DNA of 64,000 nt from Vogesella mureinivorans (GCF_007644035.1 NZ_VMTV02000464.1:1-64000), one strand, 5' to 3'. Positions 26,217 to 36,546 are shown, numbered from the stretch's first letter. Made by a program: numbers and translations. Notes: a model not told the origin generated them from the sequence alone.

Positions 26217-27059
26217 TTAGCTTTGCGCTGGATCAGAAGATGCTGCGTCATTCCCGCAGCAGTTGGCCGGGCGTGTGGCGGGTAGGGTAATGCTGCTACG
26301 CCGTACCACGCCGTCTACAAACAGTGCCAGCTCGCCGTCCTGCATGGCGGTCCAGGTTTCGTTGTCGGTTAGCGGTACCGTGGCAATCACCGCCACGCGG
26401 TCGTCCGGCGTGGTGACGGTGGAAAAATCCACGGTCACGTCGTCGTCCACCAGGTGGGCGGTGGGGAACGGCGCCTTGCGCACGATGTAGTGCAGCTTGG
26501 TGGAGCAGTGGGTAAACAGCCACTGGCCGTTGGACAGCATGAAGTTGAACACGCCGTAGCCGCGCAGCGTGGCGGCCAACCCTTCGATGGCGTCAAACAG
26601 CTCGTCCAGCGACGGCGGCTGGCACCAGCGCTGGCGCAGCTGTTCCATGATGTAGCAAAAGGCGGCCTCGGAGTCGGTGCTGCCTACCGGGTTGTAGTGG
26701 CAGCCGGTGTCGGGCTGGAAGCCTGCCAGGTTGCCGTTATGGGCAAAAATCCAGTACTGGCCCCAGATCTCGCGCTGGAACGGGTGGCAGTTGGCCAGGT
26801 TCACCTCGCCTTGCGTGGCCTTGCGGATGTGCGCGATCACGTTTTCCGACTTGATGGGGTACTGGCGTACCAGCGCCGCCACCGGCGAATCGGCCGAGGG
26901 TTTGTCGTCCAGGTACAGGCGCACGCCTTTGCCCTCGAAAAAGGCAATGCCCCAGCCGTCGGCGTGGTGGTCGGTGAGCCCGCCACGGCGGTGGAAGCCT
27001 TCAAAGGAAAACAGGATGTCGGTGGGCGTATTGCAGTTCATGCCCAAAAGCTGGCACAT
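26217..27059 (-). CDS. Class II glutamine amidotransferase (YafJ-like)
   Basis: About 280 residues. The ATG at 27057-27059 is chosen because it exposes the nucleophile Cys2 (MCQLLGMNCN) after Met removal. Family motifs: RRGGLTDHHADGWGIAFFE, IAHIRKATQGEVNLANCHPF and FAHNGNLAGF. It is an Ntn-fold hydrolase that releases ammonia from glutamine. No synthase partner is fused or adjacent, so the acceptor is unknown. The last residues (SSDPAQS) look unstructured. Confidence 0.92.
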   Translation of the reverse strand: MCQLLGMNCNTPTDILFSFEGFHRRGGLTDHHADGWGIAFFEGKGVRLYLDDKPSADSPVAALVRQYPIKSENVIAHIRKATQGEVNLANCHPFQREIWGQYWIFAHNGNLAGFQPDTGCHYNPVGSTDSEAAFCYIMEQLRQRWCQPPSLDELFDAIEGLAATLRGYGVFNFMLSNGQWLFTHCSTKLHYIVRKAPFPTAHLVDDDVTVDFSTVTTPDDRVAVIATVPLTDNETWTAMQDGELALFVDGVVRRSSITLPATRPANCCGNDAASSDPAQS

Positions 27060-27240
27060 GGGGGTGTCCGTGTTCAATAGATGGCCTATTGTTTCATGCA
27101 GGGGCGGCTGCGCCAAGCGCCATGCGGCCAACCGGCTGCCTTGGGGTGGGCTTGTGATTTATGAGAAAATCCCGATATGTGTTTTCCGGGGCCGGCCGGC
27201 AGCAGTGCTGCGACCGGCCCGACGTAACCGAAAGGCAGGC

Positions 27241-27825
27241 ATGACCACCATCGTTGTTGTAAGCAAAGGGGCAGAGATTGCCATTGCGGCCGACAGCCAG
27301 ACCACGTTTGGCGACGACCAGAAGCTGCTGGCAGCCTACGACGTGCACAGCAACAAGATCTTCAAGCTGGGCGACAGCTACCTGGCCATTGCCGGCTCGG
27401 CCGCGCACGACCTGGTATTGCAATCGGCACTGAAAGGCATGAAGTCGCGCGACTTCAGCAGCCGTGCCGGCCTGTTCGAAACCTTTCGCAAGATTCACCC
27501 CAAGCTGAAAGACCATTTCTACCTGCGCCCGGAAGAGGAAGAAGACGACCCGTACGAGTCCAGCCAGATGATGGTGCTGGTGGCCAACGCCCACGGCATC
27601 TTTGGCGTGTACCCCATGCGCGAGGTGTACCAGTTTGCCCGCTACTGGGCCATCGGCTCGGGGCGCAAGTTTGCCATGGGCGCCATGCACGCCCTGTTTG
27701 ATACCGACATGACAGCCAGCCAGATTGCCGAAGCGGCCATCCGCGCCGGCTGCGAGTTCGACGCCAGCTCCGCGCTGCCGTTGACGATTCACACTATTCA
27801 GCAAGAAAAGGACACCCGCTCATGA
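27241..27825 (+). CDS. Proteasome beta-subunit-like Ntn hydrolase (HslV/BPH type)
   Basis: A 194-residue Ntn hydrolase starting MTTIVVVSKG; the second residue would be the catalytic Thr1. The conserved Asp17 (IAADSQTTFGD) and a lysine in SNKIFKL (aligned to HslV Lys33 with a short insertion) are present, and IAGSAAHDL matches the G-x-x-A loop. No HslU ATPase is adjacent. This fits the betaproteobacterial proteasome homologue (BPH), a double-ring protease-like complex without a known ATPase. AAAGG precedes the ATG. The gene overlaps hslO by 4 bp. Confidence 0.82.
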   Translation: MTTIVVVSKGAEIAIAADSQTTFGDDQKLLAAYDVHSNKIFKLGDSYLAIAGSAAHDLVLQSALKGMKSRDFSSRAGLFETFRKIHPKLKDHFYLRPEEEEDDPYESSQMMVLVANAHGIFGVYPMREVYQFARYWAIGSGRKFAMGAMHALFDTDMTASQIAEAAIRAGCEFDASSALPLTIHTIQQEKDTRS

Positions 27826-28700
27826 GCCAACACGATACTTTGCAACGCTTTCTGTTTGACGGCATCCCCGTGCGTGGCGCACTGGTACGCATGGACAGCG
27901 CCTGGCAAGAGGTGGTGGCACGCCATCAGTACCCGCCCGCCATCCGCCATGTGCTGGGCCAGATGCTGGCGGCCAGCAGCCTGCTGGCGGCCAACCTGAA
28001 GTTTGACGGCACACTGATCATGCAGCTGCACGGCAAAGGCGCGCTGCGCCTGGCCGTGGCCGAATGCACCAACGACCGCACCGTGCGTGCCACCGCCCGT
28101 TTTGACGACGGTATTACCGATGCCCCGCTGGCCGAGCTGCTGGGCGAGGGCGGGACGTTTGTGATGACCCTGGAGCCGAAAGACGGCGAGCCGTGGCAGG
28201 GCATTGTGGCGCTGGAGGGCGACAGCATTGCCGCCATGCTGCAAAACTACATGCAGCGTTCCGAGCAGCTGGAAACCCACCTGGTGCTGGCCTGTAACGA
28301 CGACACCGCCGCCGGCCTGCTGCTGCAGCGCCTGCCCGACGGCCATGGCGATGCCGAAGGTTGGCCGCACGTGAAGGCGCTGGCGGAAACCCTGCAGCAA
28401 GACGAGCTGCTGCAGCTGGACGCGCTGGACATCCTGTACCGCCTGTACCACCAGGACGCCGTGCGTATCTTCGACCCGGCCCAGGTCAGCTTTGCCTGCA
28501 ACTGCAGCACGGAGCGCGTAGGCGACATGCTGAAGCTGCTGGGTGGCGAAGAGGTGGCTGGTGTGGTGCTGGAGCAGGGCAGTATCGAAGTGGGCTGCGA
28601 ATACTGCGGCCAACGTTACGTGTTTGACGACGAAGATGTAAACACCCTGTTTGGCATGGACGTGGTGGCCGCCGTGCGCGCCGAACAGCAGCGCCACTAA
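27822..28700 (+). CDS. hslO: Redox-regulated chaperone Hsp33
   Basis: A 292-residue Hsp33 with the C-terminal zinc switch intact: CNC (in FACNCSTERV) and CEYC (in GCEYCGQRY). Under oxidative stress the four cysteines release zinc and form disulfides, activating the holdase. The start overlaps the Ntn hydrolase gene (ATGA), so translation is coupled. A shared role in handling damaged proteins is a reasonable inference. Confidence 0.96.
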   Translation: MSQHDTLQRFLFDGIPVRGALVRMDSAWQEVVARHQYPPAIRHVLGQMLAASSLLAANLKFDGTLIMQLHGKGALRLAVAECTNDRTVRATARFDDGITDAPLAELLGEGGTFVMTLEPKDGEPWQGIVALEGDSIAAMLQNYMQRSEQLETHLVLACNDDTAAGLLLQRLPDGHGDAEGWPHVKALAETLQQDELLQLDALDILYRLYHQDAVRIFDPAQVSFACNCSTERVGDMLKLLGGEEVAGVVLEQGSIEVGCEYCGQRYVFDDEDVNTLFGMDVVAAVRAEQQRH

Positions 28701-28720
28701 TATCTGCTGCCGTAAAAACA

Positions 28721-28746
28721 AAACCCGCCGTGTGGCGGGTTTTTTT
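28721..28746 (+). terminator. Intrinsic terminator after hslO
   Basis: AAACCCGCC-GTGT-GGCGGG followed by a run of Ts. Confidence 0.9.
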
Positions 28747-28758
28747 GTGCGCGCTGGC

Positions 28759-29619
28759 TTACAGGCCAGCGTGGATGCGGTCGTGCATCTCGTCTACCCA
28801 GTCTTCAAACTCCACCTCGTGCATGCCCAGGTAGGCAATCAGCTCTTCCGAGCGGTCTTTCCAGCCCGGGTCGCCGTTCTGGTCGGTGCTGGTGCGCCAG
28901 ATGTGCTGTGAGGCACGGGCGACGGCAATCATCATCTTGTGGCTATGGTCCAGCAGCTCGTCGTTGCTGTCCTGGAACAGGTCGGGGTTGTGCTGCAGCA
29001 AAATTGCCTGGCCAAAGTCTTCCGGCATGTGCCAGGTGCGTGCCACTAGGTAGCCCACCACATCGTGGCTGGTGCCATGGAATTCTTGCTCGATCTTGCT
29101 GATCTGGCGGTCGCGTGCCTGGGTAATCAGCCGCAGTGTGCGTTCGTAGTTGGGGTAGCGCATCAGCATCACGGCAATGCCACAGCTGCGGAACAGCGCA
29201 AAGCTCTGGCATTCGTCTGCCGGGCGGCCCAGCTTTTCGCACAGGCTGGCGGCGATGGATGCCTCGTGCATGGTGCGCTCCCAGAACTGCTCGATGACCG
29301 GCGGGTTCTGGCTGGTAAGCGTCAGGCGCAGCAACAGGCCGTGCACCAGATGAACGATATTGCGTTCGCCCAGCAGGTTGACGGCTTGCAGGATGGAGGT
29401 CAGGGTGCGGCCGCTACCAAAAAACGGGCTGTTGGCCGCTTTTAGGATGGCGGCAGACAGCCCCAGGTCGCTGCCGATGATGTCGGCGACATCCATCAGG
29501 CTCATGTCCGCATTGCTGCGCAGGGCTACCAGCTTGTCCAGAATCTCCGGGCGGGGCGGGATAACCAGGTTGCGCACCAGGTCGGCGGTGGTGCTGGCGT
29601 CGAATTGAGGGACCTTCAT
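28759..29619 (-). CDS. HDOD domain protein
   Basis: 286 residues with one HDOD domain over about 15-210 (PPRPEILDKLVALRSNADMS; VADIIGSDLGLSAAILKAAN; AVNLLGERNIVHLVHGLLL). HDOD proteins are HD-fold relatives usually lacking metal-binding residues and acting in signalling. There is no attached GGDEF, EAL or receiver domain. It stands alone, convergent with hslO. Confidence 0.9.
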   Translation of the reverse strand: MKVPQFDASTTADLVRNLVIPPRPEILDKLVALRSNADMSLMDVADIIGSDLGLSAAILKAANSPFFGSGRTLTSILQAVNLLGERNIVHLVHGLLLRLTLTSQNPPVIEQFWERTMHEASIAASLCEKLGRPADECQSFALFRSCGIAVMLMRYPNYERTLRLITQARDRQISKIEQEFHGTSHDVVGYLVARTWHMPEDFGQAILLQHNPDLFQDSNDELLDHSHKMMIAVARASQHIWRTSTDQNGDPGWKDRSEELIAYLGMHEVEFEDWVDEMHDRIHAGL

Positions 29620-29687
29620 TGCTAAGGATCCGGTATAGGCTGGGTTATAGGAATTTCAACTCATTCTAGCAGTGAAGGCCGGCTATT

Positions 29688-30800
29688 TCATGGCGAAATC
29701 AGTGTCTGGAGCACCTTTTTTGTCAGCGAGTCGGGATGGGCGGTAATGCGCAGAATGTGCTGCATGGCCGGGTGCGGCGGGCGGTGTACGGCAACGCCTT
29801 GAAGCCACAGCGCTTTTTGCCGCGCCAGCGCCGCGTCGGCATCGGCATAGACGATAGCCAGGAAATTGGTATGCGACGGGACGACGCGCAAGCCACCTGC
29901 TTGTAGCGCCTGCTGCAGTGCGTCGCGCAGGGTCAGCGTCTCGGCAATCAGCTGCTGGCTGCAGGCTGGCTGGTCCAGTGCGGCCACGGCGGCGGCTTGT
30001 GCCACGCTGGAGGTGCCGTACTGGGTGCGGATCTGGTCGGCCTTGGCCACCCATTCTGCCGGTGCCAGCGCGTAACCGATACGCAGGCCGGCCAGGCCGT
30101 GCGCTTTGGATAGCGTGCGCAGGCGGGCGGTGTCGGGCAGCGTGCCCTGGCGCTCGGCCTGGTCGCAAAAATCAATATACGCTTCGTCCAGCAGCAGGAA
30201 GGTGTCGGCAGGCAGGGCGGCGCGCAGCGCGGTGATGTCGGCCAGGGGCAGGTAGCTGCCGGTGGGGTTGTCGGGGTTGGCCAGGTACAGCAGTGAGGCC
30301 TGGTGCTGCTGCGCGGCGGCCAGCAGCGCGGGCAGGTCGTTGACCAGGCTATCGCCCTGCTGTGCGTACGGTACCTCCACGATATGCGCACCTACGCCTT
30401 CGGCAAAATAACGAAAGGTAGGGTAGGTGCCGGCGGTGCACACCACCACATCGCCCGGCGATACCCGCGCGCGCAGGAAGAGCGCGATCAGGCTATCGGC
30501 CCCGGCATCTACCACCACGTTGGCCGCTTCCACGCCATTAAGCGCGGCGGCGCGCTGCCGGATGGCGCCAGCGTACGGGTCCGGGTACAGCCGGGCCAGC
30601 TCGTACAGCGCTTCGCCCCATTGTTGGCTGACGGTGTGGCCGGCAATGGCCATGCTTTCATTGGAGCCGATGCGGCTGTCAATGCGGCGGCCTATCAGGG
30701 CTTCCAGCCGTGGCAGGCCGGGGAAAGGGTTGTTGATGGTGACGTCTTGCAGGTGGCGGGCGTAGCGTGGCATGGTGGTATCCATAAAAACTGATGGCAT
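29688..30800 (-). CDS. PLP-dependent class I/II aminotransferase, HisC-like
   Basis: About 370 residues with the PLP lysine in LRTLSKAHGLAGLRIGYA, NPDNPTGSYLP as the ring-stacking segment and a typical small-domain C-terminus. It is close to histidinol-phosphate aminotransferases but is not beside his genes, so it may act on another amino acid. The start is uncertain: ATGs at 30800, 30785 and 30773 are all in frame and none has a clear SD; MPRYARHLQDV at 30773 is the first conserved-looking segment. Confidence 0.85.
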   Translation of the reverse strand: MPSVFMDTTMPRYARHLQDVTINNPFPGLPRLEALIGRRIDSRIGSNESMAIAGHTVSQQWGEALYELARLYPDPYAGAIRQRAAALNGVEAANVVVDAGADSLIALFLRARVSPGDVVVCTAGTYPTFRYFAEGVGAHIVEVPYAQQGDSLVNDLPALLAAAQQHQASLLYLANPDNPTGSYLPLADITALRAALPADTFLLLDEAYIDFCDQAERQGTLPDTARLRTLSKAHGLAGLRIGYALAPAEWVAKADQIRTQYGTSSVAQAAAVAALDQPACSQQLIAETLTLRDALQQALQAGGLRVVPSHTNFLAIVYADADAALARQKALWLQGVAVHRPPHPAMQHILRITAHPDSLTKKVLQTLISP

Positions 30801-30836
30801 GACACTAAGGCAAAACGCGGCGGCGTGCCATGCCGC

Positions 30837-31730
30837 TTATTTATAAGTAAAGAACGCGGCCAACGTATCGGCCAGCGCGGCCGGCTGCTCCCACTGGATC
30901 ATGTGGCCAGCGTCCGCAATGGTGGTTTCCGTCAGCTGCGCAAAGCAGGCGCGGCGCTCGGGCAGGGTATCGAACACGCCCTTGGCCATGGGGTGGTCCC
31001 ACATATCGCCGCCGATTACCCACAGCACCGGCGCGCTGATGCGCTGCCAGCAGGCTTTGGCTTCCTCTAGCCGGTACAGCACGGGGTTCACCATCTTGTG
31101 GCGCGGGTCGGCGCGGTATTGCAGCTGGCCATCCTGCTGATGGCACAGTGCAGCGGCCATGTGCTGCGCGTAAGGCAGCGCCATGCGCGGGTTGCGCGCT
31201 TGCAGCTTGGCGGCGACCTCGTCCAGGCTGGCCAGCGCGGCAAAAGCGGGGGCTTGCTGTTTTTCGCGCAGCCAGCGTGCGTAGCGGCCGGGTGCCTCGG
31301 CGGGGCGGGTGGCGGTCAGGCCAAAGCCTTCTACCAGCGCCAGCCGCGCCACGCGGTCGGGGCGGATGCCGGCATACAGGCCGGCCACCATGGCACCCAT
31401 GCTGTGGCCGATAAGGTTGGCCGCATGGTGCGGGCTGTAGTGCTGTAACAGTGCGTCCAGGTCGGCCAGGTAGTCGGGCGAGTAATAGCTGCCGTGGTTC
31501 CACGCGCTGTGGCCAAAGCCGCGCCAGTCGGGTGCCACGATCTGCCAGCCGCCAGCCAGGCGGTCTGCCACAAACTGGAAGGTGTCGGCGCAATCCATCC
31601 AGCCGTGCAGCATCACCAGCAGGGGCGCATCGGGCTGGCCCCAGCGGCGAATGTGGTAGGCGTGGCCATTAAAGGTGTGCCACTCGCTGCGTGGCGGCTG
31701 CTGTGGCTGGTAGGGCAGGGTGGGGTGCAT
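30837..31730 (-). CDS. Alpha/beta hydrolase
   Basis: A 297-residue alpha/beta hydrolase with oxyanion motif MLHGWMD, nucleophile elbow GHSMGA, and DAGHMIQWEQP carrying the catalytic histidine. An acid in the GGDMWDHP region is plausible. No signal peptide. The substrate cannot be predicted. ATG at 31730 (MHPTLPYQ) preferred over 31742. It ends 37 bp before the aminotransferase start. Confidence 0.88.
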   Translation of the reverse strand: MHPTLPYQPQQPPRSEWHTFNGHAYHIRRWGQPDAPLLVMLHGWMDCADTFQFVADRLAGGWQIVAPDWRGFGHSAWNHGSYYSPDYLADLDALLQHYSPHHAANLIGHSMGAMVAGLYAGIRPDRVARLALVEGFGLTATRPAEAPGRYARWLREKQQAPAFAALASLDEVAAKLQARNPRMALPYAQHMAAALCHQQDGQLQYRADPRHKMVNPVLYRLEEAKACWQRISAPVLWVIGGDMWDHPMAKGVFDTLPERRACFAQLTETTIADAGHMIQWEQPAALADTLAAFFTYK

Positions 31731-31895
31731 GCAGAATCGCAACCTGAATCAATCGGAGGCGCCTAGTGTACGCACAGGAGGACGCAGATGACGAGTAGCG
31801 ACACCCGCCAGCGCCATGTACAGCGTGTTCTGCAGGTGGCCGCATGGGCGCTGCGCCGCCCGCCCCGTTTGTGATGGCCGGGCGAGCGCCCAAAG

Positions 31896-31926
31896 AAAAA
31901 CCCCGCAGCGCGCTGCGGGGTTTTTT
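31896..31926. terminator. Bidirectional intrinsic terminator after guaB
   Basis: AAAAA, CCCCGCAGCGCGCTGCGGGG, TTTTTT. The 31743-31895 stretch holds no gene that I can support. Confidence 0.9.
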
Positions 31927-31947
31927 GCGGCCAACCTTGGCGCGGGC

Positions 31948-33411
31948 TTAGCGGCCCACGTTGTAGTTGGGTGCTTCTTTGGTGATCTGTACGTCGTGCA
32001 CGTGCGATTCACGCATACCGGCGGACGTGATTTCCACAAAGCCGGCTTTTTCGTGCATCACGTCGATGCTAGGGCAACCCAGGTAGCCCATGGACGAGCG
32101 CAGGCCGCCCACCAGCTGGTGGATAACCTGGGCGATCGGGCCCTTGTACGGTACGCGGCCTTCGATACCTTCCGGTACGAACTTGTCGGCAGCGTTGGAG
32201 CTGTCCTGGAAGTAGCGGTCGGCCGAGCCCTGGCTCATGGCGCCCAGGCTACCCATGCCGCGGTACGATTTGTAAGAGCGGCCCTGGAACAGCTCTACTT
32301 CGCCCGGGGCTTCTTCGGTACCGGCAAACATGCCGCCCAGCATTACGGCGTTGCCGCCGGCTGCCAGTGCCTTGGAGATATCGCCGGAGAAGCGGATGCC
32401 GCCGTCGGCGATCATCGGTACGCCGGTGCCTTTCAGGGCTTCGGACACGTTGTGGATGGCGGTCAGCTGCGGTACGCCTACGCCAGCCACGATACGGGTG
32501 GTGCAGATGGAGCCTGGGCCAATGCCCACTTTCACGCCGTCAGCACCTGCTGCTACCAGCGCCAGTGCTGCGTCGGCAGTGGCAATGTTGCCGCCGATCA
32601 CGTCTACCTGCGGGTAGGTTTCCTTCACCCACTTCACGCGGTCCAGCACGCCCTGGCTGTGGCCGTGGGCGGTATCCACCACGATCACGTCCACGCCGGC
32701 AGCCACCAGCGCTTTTACGCGCTCGTCGGTGTCGCCGCCAGTACCCACAGCAGCGCCTACGCGCAGGCGGCCCTGGCTGTCTTTGTTGGCGTTAGGGTGT
32801 TCGCTGGTCTTGATGATGTCCTTGACGGTGATCAGGCCTTTCAGCTCGAAATCATCGCCAATCACCAGCACGCGTTCCAGGCGGTGGGTGTGCATCAGCT
32901 CGCGGGCTTCTTCGATGCTGGCACCTTCTTTTACCGTCACCAGGCGCTCGCGCGGGGTCATGATGCTGGCTACCGGCTGGTCCAGACGGGTTTCGAAGCG
33001 CAGGTCGCGGTTGGTTACGATGCCGACTACCTTGCCATCCTGGATCACCGGCAGGCCGGAGATCTTGTGCTGGCGGGTCAGCAGAACCAGGTCGCGTACC
33101 AGCATGTCCGGGGCGATGGTGATCGGGTCTTTCACCACACCACTTTCATGACGCTTGACCTTGGATACCTCCAGGGCCTGTTTTTCGGCGCTCATGTTTT
33201 TGTGGATGATGCCGATGCCACCTTCCTGGGCCATGGCAATTGCCAGGCGCGACTCGGTCACGGTATCCATGGCGGCGGAAACCAGTGGCAGGTTCAGGCT
33301 GATGTTTCGGGTAAGACGGGTGTGGAGGGCAACGTCACGCGGCAGTACTGCAGAATGGGCCGGGACGAGGAGAACGTCGTCGAAAGTGTAGGCTTTCTCG
33401 ATGATGCGCAT
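31948..33411 (-). CDS. guaB: Inosine-5'-monophosphate dehydrogenase
   Basis: A 487-residue IMPDH catalysing IMP to XMP with NAD+, the committed step to GMP. It has the catalytic loop cysteine in [13 protein letters not shown], a CBS pair inserted at about residues 95-210, and the flap motif [10 protein letters not shown]. The length is standard. A consensus-like promoter lies 30-58 bp upstream (33441-33469). Confidence 0.98.
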   Translation of the reverse strand: MRIIEKAYTFDDVLLVPAHSAVLPRDVALHTRLTRNISLNLPLVSAAMDTVTESRLAIAMAQEGGIGIIHKNMSAEKQALEVSKVKRHESGVVKDPITIAPDMLVRDLVLLTRQHKISGLPVIQDGKVVGIVTNRDLRFETRLDQPVASIMTPRERLVTVKEGASIEEARELMHTHRLERVLVIGDDFELKGLITVKDIIKTSEHPNANKDSQGRLRVGAAVGTGGDTDERVKALVAAGVDVIVVDTAHGHSQGVLDRVKWVKETYPQVDVIGGNIATADAALALVAAGADGVKVGIGPGSICTTRIVAGVGVPQLTAIHNVSEALKGTGVPMIADGGIRFSGDISKALAAGGNAVMLGGMFAGTEEAPGEVELFQGRSYKSYRGMGSLGAMSQGSADRYFQDSSNAADKFVPEGIEGRVPYKGPIAQVIHQLVGGLRSSMGYLGCPSIDVMHEKAGFVEITSAGMRESHVHDVQITKEAPNYNVGR

Positions 33412-33440
33412 CTTCGCGTTTCCTTAGGCGGCAAAAACGC

Positions 33441-33469
33441 ATTATACCGACCTGCCGCGCCAAGTGCAA
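33441..33469 (-). promoter_or_regulatory. Sigma-70 promoter of guaB
   Basis: On the minus strand: TTGCAC, a 17-nt spacer, TATAAT. The -10 lies 30 bp before the guaB ATG, giving a leader of about 20 nt. Confidence 0.75.
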
Positions 33470-33548
33470 AATGTGATGGCGGTTTTGCCTATAGTGTGCA
33501 TGCAGTGTATAAAGTGGCCGTTTGCTGCTGACTGCAAAGACGGTTTTC

Positions 33549-33947
33549 ATGAGAAAAGACATAGTGATAGCAGCGCTGCTGCTGGCTGCCTGCGGCATGG
33601 CCCAGGCCGAGGTCTACAAATGGGTAGATGCCAACGGCCGCGTGGTGTTTTCCGACCAGCCGCCGCCAGGCAAAAAGGTAGACAAGATCAAAGTCTACCC
33701 GGGTGGGGTGCAGGTGCCACGCCAGGCGGCCTCTGCGCCGGCTGCCGCGCAGGGTGCCGCCGGCCTGGACGCGGATGTGAAAGCGCTGAACGAGCGCATC
33801 GAAAAGCACAACCGCGACGTGAAAGCGCAAAACTGCAAAACCGCCCAGGCCAACCTGGCCGCGCTGGACCGCCCTGGTGCCAAGGCGGGTCGTGAAGACA
33901 TGCTCAAGCGTGCGCGCGAGGAAGTGCAGATCTGGTGCGGTAAATAA
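33549..33947 (+). CDS. DUF4124 domain secreted protein
   Basis: A 132-residue protein with signal peptide [20 protein letters not shown], then a DUF4124 domain ([20 protein letters not shown]) and a charged helical C-terminal half. Such proteins are common just before unrelated genes in beta- and gammaproteobacteria; the function is unknown. The stop overlaps the uvrC ATG (TAATG). The C-terminal half has two cysteines that could form a disulfide. Confidence 0.88.
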   Translation: MRKDIVIAALLLAACGMAQAEVYKWVDANGRVVFSDQPPPGKKVDKIKVYPGGVQVPRQAASAPAAAQGAAGLDADVKALNERIEKHNRDVKAQNCKTAQANLAALDRPGAKAGREDMLKRAREEVQIWCGK

Positions 33948-35749
33948 TGCAACCTGCTTTTGATTACCGGCCGGTACTGGCCAGCCTGCCCGGTTTGCCC
34001 GGGGTGTATCGCATGTTCGATGCAGCGGGCAATGTGCTGTATGTGGGTAAGGCCATTGATCTGAAAAAGCGCGTTAGCTCCTATTTTCAGAAAAACGACC
34101 TGAGCCCGCGCATCCAGCTGATGGTGGCGCAGATCGCCAGCATCGAAACCACGGTGGTACGCAGTGAAGCCGAAGCGTTGATCCTGGAAAACAACCTGAT
34201 CAAGGCGCTGGCGCCCAAGTACAACATCCTGTTTCGCGACGACAAGTCCTACCCCTACCTGATGCTGTCCGGCCACGCCTACCCGCAGCTGGCCTATTTC
34301 CGCGGCGACCCGAAAAAGCCGCATCAGTACTTTGGCCCCTATCCCAACGGCTACGCCGTGCGCGAGAGCATCCAGATCCTGCAAAAGGTATTCCGCCTGC
34401 GTAGCTGCGAAGACAGCGTGTTCAGCAACCGCTCGCGGCCCTGCCTGTTATTCCAGATCAAGCGCTGCACCGCGCCCTGTACCGGCGAAATCAGCGCCGA
34501 GGCCTACCGCGAAGACGTACGCGGCGCCGTGGCTTTCCTGCAGGGCAAGCAGAACGAGCTGATCGACGCGCTGACCGAGCGCATGTTGGCCGCATCCGAA
34601 TCGCTGGCGTTCGAGCAGGCCGCCGAGCTGCGCGACCAGATCCAGGCGCTGGCACGGGTGCAAGAGAAACAGTTCATCAGCAGCAATACCAGCCAGCTGG
34701 ACGCCGACGTAGTGGCCATTGCCGCGCACGGCGGCCTGGTGTGCGTGAACCTGGTGATGATCCGTGGCGGGCGCCACCTGGGCGACAAGAGTTTTTTTCC
34801 GCAAAACGCCGATGAAGCCTCGCTGGCGGCCAACCTGGAAGCCTTCCTGGCGCAGCATTATCTGGGCGTGCCGCTGCCTGCCGTCATTATCCATAACGAA
34901 CAAGTATCGCCCGAGCTGCAAGCGCTGCTGATCGAGCAGGCAGAAAAGCGCCTGGCCTTTGTGGGCAACCCTATCGGCGAGCGCCGCGTGTGGCTGGAAA
35001 TGGCCGAGAAAAACGCCCAGCTGGCCATTGGCCAGAAAATACTCAGCGTGGCCGGCCAGCAGAGCAGGTTGGCCGCACTGGCCGAACTGATGGAAGTCGA
35101 GCAGGTGGCGCGGCTGGAGTGTTTCGATATCAGCCACACGCTGGGCGAGGCCACGGTGGCCTCGTGCGTGGTGTACGACCGTGGCGGCATGCAGCCGTCG
35201 GAATACCGCCGCTTCAATATTGAAACCGCCGCCGCAGGCGACGATTACGCCGCCATGCGCGAGGCACTGACCCGCCGCTACAGCAGGTTGGCCGCAGAAG
35301 AAGGCAAGCTGCCAGACGTGCTGCTGATCGACGGCGGCAAGGGGCAGGTGGGGGTGGCGCTGGAAGTGCTGGCCGAAGTCGGGGTGGATGTGCCTATTGT
35401 CGGCGTGGCCAAGGGCGAGGAGCGCAAGCCGGGTCTGGAAACGCTGATCGTGCCGCATCTGCAAAAGACGTTACAATTGCCGCGCGATCATGCCGCCCTG
35501 CACCTGATACAAACCGTGCGCGACGAGGCGCACCGCTTTGCCATTACCGGCCACCGCGCCAAACGGGCCAAGGCGCGTACCTCGTCCACGCTGGAAGACA
35601 TACCGGGCGTGGGCCCCACGCGCAGGCAGCGCCTGCTTACCCGTTTTGGCGGGCTGCGCGGGGTGGTGGCAGCCAGTATCGACGACCTGGCCCAAGTAGA
35701 CGGCATCAGCCGTGCGCTGGCCGAAAAAATTCATAATGCACTGCACTAG
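33947..35749 (+). CDS. uvrC: Excinuclease ABC subunit C
   Basis: A 600-residue UvrC with N-terminal GIY-YIG nuclease ([19 protein letters not shown], about 15-95), the cysteine cluster [13 protein letters not shown], a UVR domain for UvrB contact (about 200-235), an RNase H-like 5' nuclease ([28 protein letters not shown]) and helix-hairpin-helix C-terminus ([20 protein letters not shown]). It makes both incisions in nucleotide excision repair. It is followed by pgsA after 17 bp. Confidence 0.98.
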   Translation: MQPAFDYRPVLASLPGLPGVYRMFDAAGNVLYVGKAIDLKKRVSSYFQKNDLSPRIQLMVAQIASIETTVVRSEAEALILENNLIKALAPKYNILFRDDKSYPYLMLSGHAYPQLAYFRGDPKKPHQYFGPYPNGYAVRESIQILQKVFRLRSCEDSVFSNRSRPCLLFQIKRCTAPCTGEISAEAYREDVRGAVAFLQGKQNELIDALTERMLAASESLAFEQAAELRDQIQALARVQEKQFISSNTSQLDADVVAIAAHGGLVCVNLVMIRGGRHLGDKSFFPQNADEASLAANLEAFLAQHYLGVPLPAVIIHNEQVSPELQALLIEQAEKRLAFVGNPIGERRVWLEMAEKNAQLAIGQKILSVAGQQSRLAALAELMEVEQVARLECFDISHTLGEATVASCVVYDRGGMQPSEYRRFNIETAAAGDDYAAMREALTRRYSRLAAEEGKLPDVLLIDGGKGQVGVALEVLAEVGVDVPIVGVAKGEERKPGLETLIVPHLQKTLQLPRDHAALHLIQTVRDEAHRFAITGHRAKRAKARTSSTLEDIPGVGPTRRQRLLTRFGGLRGVVAASIDDLAQVDGISRALAEKIHNALH

Positions 35750-35766
35750 CACACCAGAGCCGACAC

Positions 35767-36348
35767 ATGCCCTTTAACCTGCCCATTCTATTAACCTGGC
35801 TGCGCGTAGCCCTTATCCCTGTCTGCGTGGCGGTGTTCTTTCTGCCGGATAGCGTGCTGCTGCAGCATCACCGTAATAGCCTGGGGGCCTTTATCTTTGG
35901 CCTGGCCGCCGCCACCGACTGGCTGGATGGCTACCTGGCGCGCCGCCTGGGGCAGACCTCGGCCTTTGGCGCGTTTCTGGACCCGGTAGCCGACAAGCTC
36001 ATCGTGGCCGCCGCGCTGATCCTGCTGGTAGAGCTGGGCCGGCTGGAAGGCTGGATGGCCATGATCATCATTGGCCGCGAGATCGCCATTTCGGCATTGC
36101 GCGAGTGGATGGCCGAGATGGGGCGCCGTGGCAGTGTGGCGGTGGCGTATATCGGCAAGCTGAAAACTGCCGCCCAGATGGTGGCGATTTTGCTGCTGCT
36201 GTACGCCGGCCCGCTGGTGCCGGGGCTAAGCACCGTGCTGGCAGGAAAATTATTCATGATTGTCGCTGTCATATTGACTTTGTGGTCAATGGTTTATTAC
36301 CTGCAGATGGCAGCGCGGGAATTCTCAGGCAAAAAAATTGATGTTTGA
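35767..36348 (+). CDS. pgsA: CDP-diacylglycerol-glycerol-3-phosphate 3-phosphatidyltransferase
   Basis: A 193-residue inner-membrane enzyme making phosphatidylglycerol phosphate. The CDP-alcohol motif is complete: DWLDGYLARRLG, then GAFLDPVADK. About five transmembrane helices. The uvrC-pgsA-tRNA order is widely conserved in beta- and gammaproteobacteria. Confidence 0.96.
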   Translation: MPFNLPILLTWLRVALIPVCVAVFFLPDSVLLQHHRNSLGAFIFGLAAATDWLDGYLARRLGQTSAFGAFLDPVADKLIVAAALILLVELGRLEGWMAMIIIGREIAISALREWMAEMGRRGSVAVAYIGKLKTAAQMVAILLLLYAGPLVPGLSTVLAGKLFMIVAVILTLWSMVYYLQMAAREFSGKKIDV

Positions 36349-36351
36349 GTG

Positions 36352-36379
36352 TTGACACCCCCGAAAAGATCATTATAAT
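36352..36379 (+). promoter_or_regulatory. Strong promoter of the tRNA array
   Basis: TTGACA (36352-36357), 16-nt spacer, TATAAT (36374-36379): both hexamers perfect, as expected for stable RNA. The leader contains GACGCAG repeats. Confidence 0.9.
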
Positions 36380-36445
36380 TCGCCTTCTCTTAACGACGCA
36401 GCGACGGAAACGACGCAGCAGTCATTAAGAAAAACCAAGTTTTAT

Positions 36446-36521
36446 GCGGGAATAGCTCAGTTGGTAGAGCGCAACCTTGCCAAGGTTGAGGTCGCGAGTT
36501 CGAGCCTCGTTTCCCGCTCCA
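36446..36521 (+). tRNA. tRNA-Gly (GCC), copy 1 of 7
   Basis: 76 nt with acceptor stem GCGGGAA / TTCCCGC, anticodon loop TTGCCAA and encoded CCA. First of seven identical-looking genes repeating every 101 bp behind one promoter. Confidence 0.97.
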
Positions 36522-36546
36522 TAAAACTTAAGCAGCACCATGCGAC

